Positions 1-5,987 are shown, counted from the stretch's first letter. The stretch is 7,388 bases of DNA from WARW01 sp964582365 (GCA_964582365.1 CAZOQV010000027.1:1-7388); one strand, 5' to 3'. Notes: generated by a model not told the origin, from the sequence alone. Numbers and translations: made by a program.

Positions 1-101
1 AAGTAGAAAGTAAAAATGAAGATAAAATAGAGGCAAGAAAAGAAATGAAGAGAGATGTGGTGGAGAGAGTAGTGGAAATGATAGCTTCAGAATTAGACTG
101 A
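1..101 (+). CDS. C-terminal end of an unknown upstream gene (partial)
   Basis: The frame starting at base 3 is open from the window edge to a TGA at 99-101 and encodes 32 residues ending in ERVVEMIASELD. The peptide is highly charged and looks like the amphipathic C-terminal helix of a cytoplasmic protein. The methyltransferase gene starts 18 bases after its stop on the same strand, so the two may share a transcript. Too little is present to name a family. It could also be an unused open stretch, but its length to the edge and its codon content resemble the next gene. Confidence 0.55.
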   Translation, partial: VESKNEDKIEARKEMKRDVVERVVEMIASELD

Positions 102-119
102 TAGAGTGTAAAATGGGGT

Positions 120-2393
120 ATGAGTATAGATAGTAGTGGTTCAGAAATGTCTTCGATTTCAAAAGATTTAAATCCTAAAATTACTCCTGATGGAATCAGA
201 AAAATGGATATTCCTGATTACTTGAGATTTTTAAAATTGCTGAATTATGATGGTAAAGAATTAGATTCTAAAAAAGGTGAAGTGGTAGCAGAAAGATACG
301 AAAAAGATATCGATGGTCTGTTGAAGGTTGATAATGAAGAAAATTGGAGAGTGGCACAGAATTTGACTAAAGAAACACAAATTTTTTTACATAATATGGC
401 TTCGGGAAAGGTTAGTTTAGAACCAGAAATTATTGAAAAATTTTATTCGCTATTGGAGAGCGAAAACAAAGTTGTTAGAAAAGGGGCAATTGAATTTGTA
501 TCAAATTTGATTCATTTGGATTTTCAAAACAAAAATCGAGGAGAAAAGTTTTTGGGTTTATATGATCGTTTTATGGATAATTTAGCTAGGATGATAAAAG
601 ATCCTAAAGATTCGAAAGAAAAATCAATGTCTGGATTATTGTTTGAAGTGGTTTATGCTGATTTTGGTAAAGAAGCAAGAAATAAATTGTTGGAACGTAT
701 TGGGATAAATATTGAAACTGAAGCGAAAGTTGATAATAACCATTATGGTTTAATCTCTAATATTATTAAGAGTGGTAGATTAGATGATAAGGCAAAAGAA
801 GATATAGGGCTAATATTGTCAGCCTGGAAAGAAACTTTTAATAAAAGTGACAATTTTCAGTTTAGAAAAGGCCGAATTAATCAAATGCAGGCAGATTTTT
901 GGGATAAGGAATCAATGCTATTGAGAAACTCTCTTTTATTGTTGGTATCTAATAAAAATGAAAATACTAAAATTGGCAGTGATTTGTTGTTTAATTTGTC
1001 AAAAGATCCTAATTTTAGTAAAAAAAATTTATTAATAAATTATTTAGCTTATGAGGTTTGGTTGGCAAATACACCTTTTGAATTGAATAAGAAGATTCGA
1101 GATGAAGATAGGAGTATATTAGAAAGAGTTAAAGAAGTGGTTTATCCAAATTTAAGAGAAATAACAGTTAATTTATTACACGAGGGAAATACAAGTGATA
1201 TTGATAAATATATGGATTTTTTTTCAGTAATTAGAGATACAAGTTTTGCTGATTCAATAATAATTGATGAAAGGTTGAATTTGGATGAAAAAACCAAATT
1301 TATGGTGTGTTTTATAAATCAATTTGGAGTGATGAAAGGGATTGATTTTTTGGCCGGAAATATGGGTAAATCAGATGATATTAAAGGAGTTTATGATAGA
1401 TTACAAGGTAAAGAACTTAAAAAACGTTTTGCTGAACTTCAAAGTTTGTATTCTGATGTAGATTTTGAAAAATATAATTCACCGGAATTCACTCAAAAAG
1501 AAGTTGATTTAATTAAGGGTGAGGTGGCTGAATTTAGTAATAAAAATAATTCTGAACCAAAATTGGTAAATATTTTGGATATTGGGGCGGGAACAGGAAG
1601 GCATGCAGTGGCTTTGTTTAGAGATGGTTATAGTGTAACAGCCTTGGAAGTACAGCCAAATCATGTAGAAAAAATTAAATCTAAAGAGCCTGGTTTAAGA
1701 GTTATTCCAGAAAGTTGGTCTGATTTAAGTTTAAGTTTAGATGATGATAATTTTGATTTTGCTTATTGTTTAGAGAGAACAGTATTGCATAACCGAACTC
1801 CTCAAGATATGTTAAAATTTTTCGATAATACCTCTCAGGTTTTATCAGATAATGGAAGATTAATGATAGATTTTGCAGATACGACAGTGGGTGAATATCG
1901 AGATAGGGTAGATAAATATAAAGATAATTTAAAATCTCTTGGGGTTAAAGAAACAGTAGTCCAGCATATTTTTGATGGAGTAGATGAGGATCATCAGTTT
2001 AATCGAATGGCACCAAGCAAGGAACAAATAGAGGCATATACTAAACTGGTTGGATTGAGATTAGTAAAAGAACCTATTGCTGATGTGGTGGAAAAATACG
2101 GTGAAATAACTAATAATTATTATGTTTTTGAAAAAGACCCTGATTTTGAACCAAATAGTGAATATTTAGGTAATACGTTGGAATTGTTTAAAAAAATAGG
2201 GATTTATAATGAAGGAGTTGATTATGACCAGATGATTAAATCATTAGGAATGACAATTGGTCAGGTGGTAATTTATGGAGTTGATAATGATCAAGTGAAA
2301 ATAAACAATTCACTATGGAAGCCACCACATGTTATGGTGACAAAAGATGATAAAGGAAGATTGCTTTTTGAAACTAGCAGGGAAGGTTGGTAA
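120..2393 (+). CDS. Large protein with C-terminal SAM-dependent methyltransferase domain
   Basis: 757 residues. The class I (Rossmann-fold) methyltransferase core lies at about residues 480-600. Motif I is DIGAGTGRH at 487-495, the glycine-rich loop that holds S-adenosylmethionine. The next strand ends in TALEV, with E510 placed to bind the SAM ribose, and FDFAYCLERTVLH follows as the motif II/III region. The substrate cannot be read from the sequence. Residues 1-450 match no domain I recognise. They are predicted helical and charged, and segments such as 102-135 (EPEIIEKF..ENKVVRKGAIEFVSNL) look like HEAT/ARM-type helical repeats, which would suit a partner-binding scaffold. No signal peptide or membrane segment is seen. 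The ATG at 120 is preceded only by a weak GGGGT. The gene is strongly AT-rich, unlike the exonuclease gene of the array. Methyltransferase assignment is firm; role is unknown. Confidence 0.85.
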   Translation: MSIDSSGSEMSSISKDLNPKITPDGIRKMDIPDYLRFLKLLNYDGKELDSKKGEVVAERYEKDIDGLLKVDNEENWRVAQNLTKETQIFLHNMASGKVSLEPEIIEKFYSLLESENKVVRKGAIEFVSNLIHLDFQNKNRGEKFLGLYDRFMDNLARMIKDPKDSKEKSMSGLLFEVVYADFGKEARNKLLERIGINIETEAKVDNNHYGLISNIIKSGRLDDKAKEDIGLILSAWKETFNKSDNFQFRKGRINQMQADFWDKESMLLRNSLLLLVSNKNENTKIGSDLLFNLSKDPNFSKKNLLINYLAYEVWLANTPFELNKKIRDEDRSILERVKEVVYPNLREITVNLLHEGNTSDIDKYMDFFSVIRDTSFADSIIIDERLNLDEKTKFMVCFINQFGVMKGIDFLAGNMGKSDDIKGVYDRLQGKELKKRFAELQSLYSDVDFEKYNSPEFTQKEVDLIKGEVAEFSNKNNSEPKLVNILDIGAGTGRHAVALFRDGYSVTALEVQPNHVEKIKSKEPGLRVIPESWSDLSLSLDDDNFDFAYCLERTVLHNRTPQDMLKFFDNTSQVLSDNGRLMIDFADTTVGEYRDRVDKYKDNLKSLGVKETVVQHIFDGVDEDHQFNRMAPSKEQIEAYTKLVGLRLVKEPIADVVEKYGEITNNYYVFEKDPDFEPNSEYLGNTLELFKKIGIYNEGVDYDQMIKSLGMTIGQVVIYGVDNDQVKINNSLWKPPHVMVTKDDKGRLLFETSREGW

Positions 2394-2394
2394 T

Positions 2395-3023
2395 TTATTT
2401 TAGTTTACTCCAGGTTAGATTGAACCAAGAGCGGAAGGTGGTGGAGATTTGAAGGCTNNNNNNNNNNNNNNNNNNNNNNNNNNNNNNNNNNNNNNNNNNN
2501 NNNNNNNNNNNNNNNNNNNNNNNNNNNNNNNNNNNNNNNNNNNNNNNNNNNNNNNNNTGGTAACCCATTTGTAGATTTCTGGATGAACTTTGGTGGTTTC
2601 AACTAAAGCGAGGATAGGTTTATTTTCGGAAAGTGTATCTAAATAGACCTTTTTGATACCTTCGACACCTTCATAGTAGGTAATGACTGGTTTTTGGTCA
2701 ATAAGGCGGTATTTGCTGAGAAGGGAGGGAAGGAGGTTGTTGATACCAATTTCGGCAGATTCAATTTGAGATTTCTTTTCGGACAGTTTATTAATAATGA
2801 TATTAGGGGAAAGGGGGGAAAAAAAGGTGGTACGGCCCTTTTGTTGGATGGTAATGAAGTTTTGGTTGGCTAGCTCTTGGCAGATTTTGTAGACATAGGT
2901 GCGTTTGACTTTGGTGGTTTTGGCAAGGGAGATGGCGGTTTGGGGGCCATGATCTAGGAGGGAAAGATAAATTTCTGATTGTTCAGGGGAGAAACCAGCA
3001 TTGATAAGAGTTTGATTATTCAT
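2395..3023 (-). CDS. TrmB-family transcriptional regulator, interrupted by assembly gap
   Basis: The N-terminal 155 residues read MNNQTLINAGFSPEQSEIYLSL onward: a winged helix-turn-helix at about 1-70 (GPQTAISLAKTTKVKRTYVYKICQ is the DNA-reading part), a helical linker to about 100, then the start of the TrmB effector-binding domain (PVITYYEGVEGIKKVYLDTL). In this family that domain usually senses sugars or related small molecules; the ligand here is unknown. After the Ns, the frame ending in TTFRSWFNLTWSKLK and a TAA (TTA at 2395-2397) resembles the usual TrmB C-terminus. This frame differs from the pre-gap frame, so the 100 Ns are a placeholder; an intact gene needs a gap of 3n+2 bases. Its stop lies one base from the stop of the convergent methyltransferase gene. 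The promoter and operators at 3030-3139 suggest autoregulation and control of the rightward promoters. Confidence 0.85.
2458..2557. other. Assembly gap (100 Ns)
   Basis: Exactly 100 unknown bases fall inside the regulator gene. The coding frames on the two sides do not match across 100 bases, so this is a scaffold placeholder and the true length is unknown. Confidence 0.97.
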
Positions 3024-3029
3024 AATTTA

Positions 3030-3057
3030 ACTATACATTAATAAAAAAAGATGTCAA
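3030..3057 (-). promoter_or_regulatory. Promoter of the TrmB-like regulator, giving a leaderless mRNA
   Basis: Read on the minus strand, a perfect -35 TTGACA (3052-3057) is followed after 16 bases by TATAGT (3030-3035). Six bases then separate the -10 box from the ATG at 3023, so the expected transcription start is the A of the start codon. No ribosome binding site is present, in agreement with leaderless translation. Confidence 0.75.
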
Positions 3058-3069
3058 ATTTATGTGACA
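3052..3069. promoter_or_regulatory. Operator 1: TGTCA-N8-TGACA inverted repeat
   Basis: Arms TGTCA (3052-3056) and TGACA (3065-3069) are separated by 8 bases. The left arm overlaps the -35 box of the regulator promoter. The same arms and spacing recur at 3116-3139, which suggests a dimeric binding site, most simply for the TrmB-like protein encoded alongside. Caution: TTGACA boxes themselves supply part of each arm. Confidence 0.55.
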
Positions 3070-3083
3070 AATGGAATTTGCTT

Positions 3084-3105
3084 TTAGCTTTGACTTAGCT
3101 TTGAC
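3084..3105. repeat. 11-base perfect tandem repeat TTAGCTTTGAC x2
   Basis: TTAGCTTTGAC occurs at 3084-3094 and again directly at 3095-3105, between the two inverted-repeat operators. Each unit ends with TTTGAC, a half-site-like element, so it may add binding positions for the regulator. Confidence 0.6.
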
Positions 3106-3115
3106 AGTTTTACTA

Positions 3116-3139
3116 ATATGTCACAAGTACTTGACATAT
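3116..3139. promoter_or_regulatory. Operator 2: inverted repeat with 8-base arms
   Basis: Arms ATATGTCA (3116-3123) and TGACATAT (3132-3139) flank 8 bases whose core is AAGTACTT-like. The core arms TGTCA/TGACA and the 8-base spacing equal those of operator 1. The right arm overlaps the -35 box of promoter P1, so bound protein would block rightward transcription. Confidence 0.6.
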
Positions 3140-3159
3140 GTTATAGGATGGTATACAAT
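3131..3159 (+). promoter_or_regulatory. Sigma-70-type promoter P1, rightward
   Basis: TTGACA at 3131-3136, a 17-base spacer, and TACAAT at 3154-3159. The -35 box lies within operator 2. Transcription would start near 3166 and run toward the array. Confidence 0.65.
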
Positions 3160-3219
3160 ATCAAGTGAATTGAGTACATTTAAATATTATTAAGGTTAAT
3201 TAAGAGTTGTAACTAACTA

Positions 3220-3248
3220 TTGACAACCCTATAATAATATGATATACT
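3220..3248 (+). promoter_or_regulatory. Sigma-70-type promoter P2, rightward
   Basis: TTGACA at 3220-3225, a 17-base spacer, and TATACT at 3243-3248. The predicted start, 3255, is the first base of a perfect hairpin. This is the better of the two rightward promoters and is not covered by either inverted repeat. Confidence 0.7.
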
Positions 3249-3254
3249 CCTTTC

Positions 3255-3278
3255 AACAATCAAATAAAATTGATTGTT
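3255..3278 (+). other. Perfect 9-bp hairpin at the predicted 5' end of the P2 transcript
   Basis: AACAATCAA (3255-3263) pairs fully with TTGATTGTT (3270-3278) around a 6-base loop. Its position exactly at the expected transcription start suggests a 5' stem-loop that protects the RNA. A DNA operator is the alternative. Confidence 0.5.
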
Positions 3279-3332
3279 AAAGAACTTTTACATTCAAATT
3301 GTACTACTGCTCTTTAAATAAAAGAGTCGGGT

Positions 3333-3368
3333 ACCTGTCCACCCAAAGCAATATTGAATGACCTGTCC
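3333..3368 (+). repeat. Pair of ACCTGTCC motifs
   Basis: ACCTGTCC, each followed by A, occurs at 3333-3340 and 3361-3368. The same octamer recurs at 3693 and 3710 and, inverted, at 7184-7191. Its role is unknown; it could be a protein binding site or the end of a small mobile repeat. Confidence 0.6.
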
Positions 3369-3584
3369 AAAGTCATATAAATATGTATGAAACATTTGAA
3401 CGGTCAAGATAATTGAAGCCTTTGAATAAGCGGAGAGAATACCTTACTTAATATCGTTAAAGATCAGCACTGAGATACAAAATTAATTCATTAATTTATT
3501 AATGATATTTTGTGTTTCTTCGATATTTTCCTAGACAACAAAACCGTTGTCGGTGGCGGATATCGCCAAAAAAAGCTTATAGCC

Positions 3585-3656
3585 ATGTTTATAGATCAAC
3601 CTGAACTACTTCGAGCAATCGAAATGGAATGCTTTGGGTCTGACGAATATCTATGA
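3585..3656 (+). pseudogene. Possible gene fragment (23-residue open frame)
   Basis: ATG at 3585 opens MFIDQPELLRAIEMECFGSD and ends at TGA 3654-3656. The same frame stays open upstream to a stop near 3491 and reads GGGYRQKKLIAM just before the ATG. The peptide has protein-like composition but no ribosome binding site, and the region also folds as hairpins. It may be the remnant of a broken gene, or chance. Confidence 0.2.
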
Positions 3657-3692
3657 GATATAAGAAAAAAGACAAGAACTTTACATCGTTTT

Positions 3693-3717
3693 ACCTGTCC
3701 TACAGATGAACCTGTCC
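3693..3717 (+). repeat. Second pair of ACCTGTCC motifs
   Basis: Copies lie at 3693-3700 and 3710-3717. The second reads AACCTGTCCA and is followed 12 bases later by TGTAAA. The inverted copy near 7191 has the same AACCTGTCCA-N12-TGTAAA layout. Confidence 0.6.
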
Positions 3718-3851
3718 AACATTATTAATCTGTAAAAACTGATAAAGCGGGTAAAGGTGAGTTCCAATGTTAATTGGGATTGACCTTTGCGTGGATAAAG
3801 AGAGTAGTAGTACGACTTGAAGTCAGATCTTAGATCGTTGATTTTAGATCG

Positions 3852-3994
3852 TAGCACTTTTACAATTTATCCTTTATTTTCTCTAATTTAAAAAAAAGAG
3901 AGGTGGAGACACCTAAAATTTAGCTATGGATTTCTATGAGAATAACTCAGTCCATAGCCCGTGTCATGACGGAAAAGCCTTTGGAGGTAAAAAC
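3852..3994 (+). promoter_or_regulatory. A-type structured leader, copy 1
   Basis: Begins with TAGCACTTTTACAATTT, the diverged copy of the box shared by all array units. Hairpins follow in order: TCTCT/AGAGA (3880-3884/3897-3901), AGGTG/CACCT with GAGA loop (3901-3914), CTATGGA/TCCATAG with inner GAG/CTC (3924-3957), and CCGT/ACGG around the loop GTCATG (3959-3972). The ribosome binding site GGAGGT (3983-3988) sits 7 bases from the ATG at 3995 and partly pairs with the CCT just upstream. Copies at 5311 and 6567 keep the folds with different stem bases. Confidence 0.75.
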
Positions 3995-4402
3995 ATGAAA
4001 TATTATTATATTGCTTCTTTCCTAGCTTCCTCTTTAGAGCAAGCATTTTCAAGCCTTATTCAAGCGTCTTATTCGCTTGAACAAAGCGACTTGAAGATAT
4101 TTGCTGGGGCTAAAAATCTGTCGGAACTGAAAGTTCCTGTGGAGGAATATAAAGCCCATTCATCTGATGGGTTCCCATTTCCGTCGATTGTCTGTAACGA
4201 AAATTTTTTCTCATATGCAACCGCATGTGGAAAAAATAGAGTGTCAATCACGAGGGTACTAAATGAGTACCTGAGCAGCTGGACAGTCGAAACCGGTTCT
4301 CCTCCAGAGACGAGCTCGTCTCTCGCACGGATGCGCGAATTAGGAATGGAGGTGTGTATTATTTGTAGTAAGAGTGAGTATTACTCTTCTTACTATATTT
4401 AA
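3995..4402 (+). CDS. Unknown protein, first array gene (A-type unit)
   Basis: 135 residues starting MKYYYIASFLASSLEQAFSS and ending ICSKSEYYSSYYI. I recognise no family. It is rich in serine and tyrosine, with an amphipathic N-terminal segment but no clear signal peptide or membrane span. The ATG at 3995 is chosen because GGAGGT lies 7 bases upstream. An in-frame ATG at 3926 would add 23 residues, but it falls inside a leader hairpin, lacks a ribosome binding site, and the equivalent ATG in copy 2 is not in frame with its gene. The 3' half is more GC-rich than the 5' half and contains an 18-base perfect palindrome at 4306-4323. A structured 3' hairpin follows after 8 bases. Confidence 0.7.
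   Translation: MKYYYIASFLASSLEQAFSSLIQASYSLEQSDLKIFAGAKNLSELKVPVEEYKAHSSDGFPFPSIVCNENFFSYATACGKNRVSITRVLNEYLSSWTVETGSPPETSSSLARMRELGMEVCIICSKSEYYSSYYI
4306..4323. repeat. 18-base perfect palindrome inside a gene
   Basis: AGAGACGAG (4306-4314) is followed directly by its reverse complement CTCGTCTCT (4315-4323). It is in the coding region of the first array gene and is more GC-rich than its surroundings. Confidence 0.8.
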
Positions 4403-4410
4403 TTCTTGTA

Positions 4411-4482
4411 GGGAAAGGTGTGGTGGTTTTAATTTGACGAAAGTCATTTTAATTCTTGTTTATTTACCACCCACCTTTTCCC
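4411..4482 (+). terminator. A-type 3' hairpin with GAAA tetraloop, copy 1
   Basis: The base stem GGGAAAGGTG pairs with the CACCTTTTCCC region, with a second arm GGTGG/CCACC. The interior ends in TGAC-GAAA-GTCA (4435-4446). TTAGTTTTAATTTT follows the stem, so it may terminate transcription, but the T run is interrupted. The tetraloop is kept in all three A copies on different closing stems, which suggests an RNA role beyond termination. Confidence 0.65.
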
Positions 4483-4486
4483 TTAG

Positions 4487-4636
4487 TTTTAATTTTGAGG
4501 AAATAGAGGATAAATTTGCACATTAAAAATTAATTTGTTTTTTGTTCCTTCAAGATTTAAAAAATCAAGAAGGAGGCTACTAATAAATGCGTAAAGACCT
4601 GACCGGATGGCAGGCAGCGTAACGGAGGATGTTACC
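4487..4636 (+). promoter_or_regulatory. B-type leader, copy 1
   Basis: Contains TTGAGGAAATAGAGGATAAAT, then the shared box TTGCACATTAAAAATT (4516 on), a T-rich tract, a hairpin with CCTTC/GAAGG (4547-4551/4569-4573) and GATTT/AAATC (4554-4558/4562-4566), and the box ACCTGACC (4597-4604), which forms CCTG-A-CC/GG-CAGG up to 4614. AAGGAGG (4570-4576) serves an 11-codon frame. GGAGG (4624-4628) serves the gene starting at 4637. Confidence 0.6.
4587..4622 (+). CDS. Possible 11-residue leader peptide
   Basis: ATG at 4587 encodes MRKDLTGWQAA and stops with TAA at 4620-4622. AAGGAGG lies 10 bases upstream, a strong ribosome binding site. Its stop is just before GGAGG of the next gene, so ribosomes could reinitiate at 4637. 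It spans the conserved ACCTGACC hairpin. The other two B leaders do not keep the ATG (ACG in copy 2), so this may be accidental. Confidence 0.35.
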   Translation: MRKDLTGWQAA

Positions 4637-5098
4637 GTGAAATACTGTATAGTAGAAAAAAAAGAAAATCTCTACAGCTTTGTAGAGATAGGCAAAGACG
4701 AATTCCAAAAAATATTAAAACAAGCTTATGTTTCTTGGGAAGACCAGACATCTGAGGATGATGCTGAGGCAAGACTCTACATTGTCCACGATTCTTGCTC
4801 TTGGAACAAAGTCGCTTTTAAAGTAGGCGACTATTGGTACAACTCGTTTTTTTCTGAGGGTCAAAAAGACCTTCAGAAAATTTATGAAGAAGTGGGTAAT
4901 TTTTCCTTCCAATACTCTTCCGGCGATGGTGTCGTGGGAGGGAATGCTAAGAACGGAATAATGTGCTCATGGGAACACATGTATGAGTTCTTTTCTCTTG
5001 ACAGCGAAGAAGAACGCGAAAGCGTTATTCAGGTTGTCGAAGAATATATCAAGGAAATCAATGATTATGAGGAGGAGAGACACAGGCACCATAAATAA
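4637..5098 (+). CDS. Unknown acidic protein (B-type unit)
   Basis: 153 residues from a GTG start, reading (V)KYCIVEKKENLYSFVEIGKD. I recognise no family. It is acidic, with a central aromatic and cysteine-containing segment (YIVHDSCSWNKVAFKVGDYWYNSFF), a glycine-rich turn (SGDGVVGGNAKNG) and a charged helical C-terminus ending EEERHRHHK. No membrane span or signal peptide is seen, so a soluble cytoplasmic protein is likely. The GTG at 4637 is preferred because GGAGG lies 8 bases upstream. An in-frame ATG at 4607 would add ten residues but overlaps the conserved ACCTGACC hairpin and has no ribosome binding site. Codon use is moderately GC-richer than the methyltransferase gene. Confidence 0.75.
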   Translation: MKYCIVEKKENLYSFVEIGKDEFQKILKQAYVSWEDQTSEDDAEARLYIVHDSCSWNKVAFKVGDYWYNSFFSEGQKDLQKIYEEVGNFSFQYSSGDGVVGGNAKNGIMCSWEHMYEFFSLDSEEERESVIQVVEEYIKEINDYEEERHRHHK

Positions 5099-5162
5099 AA
5101 AAAATATCAGATATTTCAGAAAGGAGGAGGAAAAAAGTAGTCTTAAAAAGGGAAGGGGGTGA
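5067..5162 (+). pseudogene. Small overlapping frame sharing its tail with the 6210 gene
   Basis: ATG at 5067 opens a 31-residue basic frame that overlaps the end of the preceding gene and ends with EEEKSSLKKGRG and a TGA at 5160-5162. The membrane protein gene at 6210 ends with KEKSSLKKGMG in the matching frame, because the downstream repeat starts inside its coding end. This may be the leftover 3' end of an earlier gene replaced at this position, or simply an open frame in the repeat. Confidence 0.3.
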
Positions 5163-5212
5163 TGATTTTTCAAATGTCTTTTGACATTATCACACCCTTC
5201 TCTAGTTTTTTT
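5152..5212 (+). terminator. B-type 3' hairpin/terminator, copy 1
   Basis: GAAGGG and GTGAT (5152-5163, with a bulged G) pair with ATCAC and CCCTTC (5189-5200, with a bulged A). The tip is TGTC-TTTT-GACA (5175-5186). CTAGTTTTTTT follows, which fits an intrinsic terminator for the acidic-protein unit. Confidence 0.7.
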
Positions 5213-5228
5213 AATTGAAGGAAGAGAA

Positions 5229-5310
5229 AACAAATTAGTTTGTTGATTAGTCGGAAAAAACTAGTTCTAAAAATAATTTTAGAATTAATTTTTACTGATT
5301 AATTCAGTAA
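5229..5310 (+). repeat. Spacer with three small hairpins, copy 1
   Basis: AACAAA/TTTGTT (5229-5244), TTCTAAAA/TTTTAGAA (5265-5284) and TTACTG/CAGTAA (5292-5310) follow one another between the B terminator and the A leader. The same three are at 6485-6566. The spacer is absent before A copy 1, so it belongs to B-to-A junctions. Confidence 0.6.
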
Positions 5311-5462
5311 TAGCACTTTAAAAATTTGTCCTTTATTTCTTCTTATATTAATTTAAAGAAGGGTGGTAAAACACCTAAAAATTTAGTTATGGATTTTTCG
5401 AGGAAAACCTCACCCATAGCCGCTGTCATGAGCGAAATAACCTTTAAGGAGGTAAATAAATC
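5311..5462 (+). promoter_or_regulatory. A-type structured leader, copy 2
   Basis: Starts with TAGCACTTTAAAAATTTGT. Hairpins: CTTCTT/AAGAAG (5339-5344/5356-5361), GGGTG/CACCT (5361-5376, loop GTAAAA), TATGG/CCATA (5388-5392/5414-5418) enclosing GAGG-AAAA-CCTC (5400-5411), and CGCT/AGCG around GTCATG (5421-5434). AAGGAGGT (5446-5453) precedes the ATG at 5463. The ATG in the third hairpin (5389) opens a 25-codon frame whose TGA overlaps the gene's ATG. Confidence 0.8.
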
Positions 5463-5987
5463 ATGAATAAAATTTTTTCTTTTGATGCCGAGACCAATGG
5501 TCTCTGGGGTCAGGCTTTCGCCATTGCTGCGATTGTCTATGACGAAAACGGAATGGAAATGGAAAGATTTATTGGCCGTTGTCCGATTTCTGAAGCCGTT
5601 GATGGATGGGTTAAAGAAAATGTCATTCCACAAATTGCCGGTATTCGTGAAAATTACTCCTCGTATGAGGAAATGCTCGCCGGTTTTGCCGAGTTCTATC
5701 TGGCAAACAAAAACGGTTCTGATATTATCTGCCACATGGGCTATATTGTGGAAACGAAAGTTCTCCGCGATATGCACGAACTCGATTTAATCGGGGATTG
5801 GGACGGTCCCTACCCGATGTTCGACGTCTCCGGTAATTTGCAGCAGGCAGGATATGACGCAACGAGCGTCGATGCCTACGCAAAAAAATTCGGACTGCAG
5901 GTCGAGCAGTTCGAAGGCGGGAGTCATAACCCGTTGTACGATTCGGCCATTGCAGCCGTTGTTTACCGTCATTTGATGACGAAATAA
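5463..5987 (+). CDS. DnaQ-like 3'-5' exonuclease (RNase H fold, DEDDh type)
   Basis: 174 residues, a single nuclease domain. Exo I is FDAETNGL with D8 and E10, which bind catalytic metal. Exo III is SHNPLYDSAIAAVVYRHL with H155 and D160 in the HxxxxD spacing typical of DEDDh enzymes. The middle motif is HMGYIVETKVLRDM at 91-104; the usual aspartate is not obvious, and E97 is the best replacement. The expected activity is removal of 3' nucleotides from single-stranded DNA or RNA; the substrate is unknown. AAGGAGGT lies 9 bases before the ATG and leaves little doubt about the start. The gene is clearly GC-richer than the methyltransferase gene and the flanking repeats, a sign of a different origin or of selected codon use. 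The length fits stand-alone exonucleases of this fold. Confidence 0.88.
   Translation: MNKIFSFDAETNGLWGQAFAIAAIVYDENGMEMERFIGRCPISEAVDGWVKENVIPQIAGIRENYSSYEEMLAGFAEFYLANKNGSDIICHMGYIVETKVLRDMHELDLIGDWDGPYPMFDVSGNLQQAGYDATSVDAYAKKFGLQVEQFEGGSHNPLYDSAIAAVVYRHLMTK

Larger units (their letters stand above)
3279..3851 (+). other. Gene-free hairpin-rich region; candidate structured RNA or long leader
   Basis: No convincing gene is found on either strand. The stretch lies directly downstream of P1 and P2 and holds several stable hairpins: 3477-3513 (ACAAAAT/ATTTTGT and TCATTAAT/ATTAATGA, two-base loop), 3534-3551 (GACAAC/GTTGTC), 3555-3567 (GGCG/CGCC) and 3751-3790 (AAAGGT/ACCTTT enclosing CCAAT/ATTGG). 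A direct repeat TTAGATCGT occurs twice near 3830-3852. It could be a noncoding RNA, a long untranslated leader of the first array gene, or the remains of a decayed element. No known RNA family was recognised. Confidence 0.35.
5131..5440 (+). repeat. Long direct repeat, copy 1 (B 3' end plus A leader)
   Basis: About 300 bases, from AAAAAAGTAGTCTTAAAAAGGG through the terminator, three spacer hairpins and the A leader, are nearly identical to 6388-6697. The offset changes only from 1257 to 1256. Differences concentrate in stems and loops and in the last bases before the gene. Confidence 0.85.

Noticed and set aside
3279..3851. Known large RNA (RNase P, tmRNA, SRP RNA) or tRNA
   Set aside because: None of the conserved core sequences of these RNAs was found by eye.
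4069..4251. Minus-strand open frame opposite the first array gene
   Set aside because: It lies fully opposite a gene with a good ribosome binding site, has none of its own, and shows no recognisable protein.
4967..5233. Minus-strand frame of 88 residues with a hydrophobic stretch
   Set aside because: It is the complement of an acidic gene end plus a conserved terminator; the hydrophobic run is the complement of GAA/GAG-rich codons.
5419..5440. Hammerhead ribozyme resemblance (CTGTCATGAGCGAAA)
   Set aside because: The hammerhead core needs CUGAUGA; here it is CTGTCATGA, and the GAAA part is lost in copy 3. The segment is better explained as a covarying hairpin around GTCATG.
5482..5790. Plus-strand +1 frame of 102 residues inside the exonuclease gene
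   Set aside because: It is a shadow frame fully inside a gene with known motifs.
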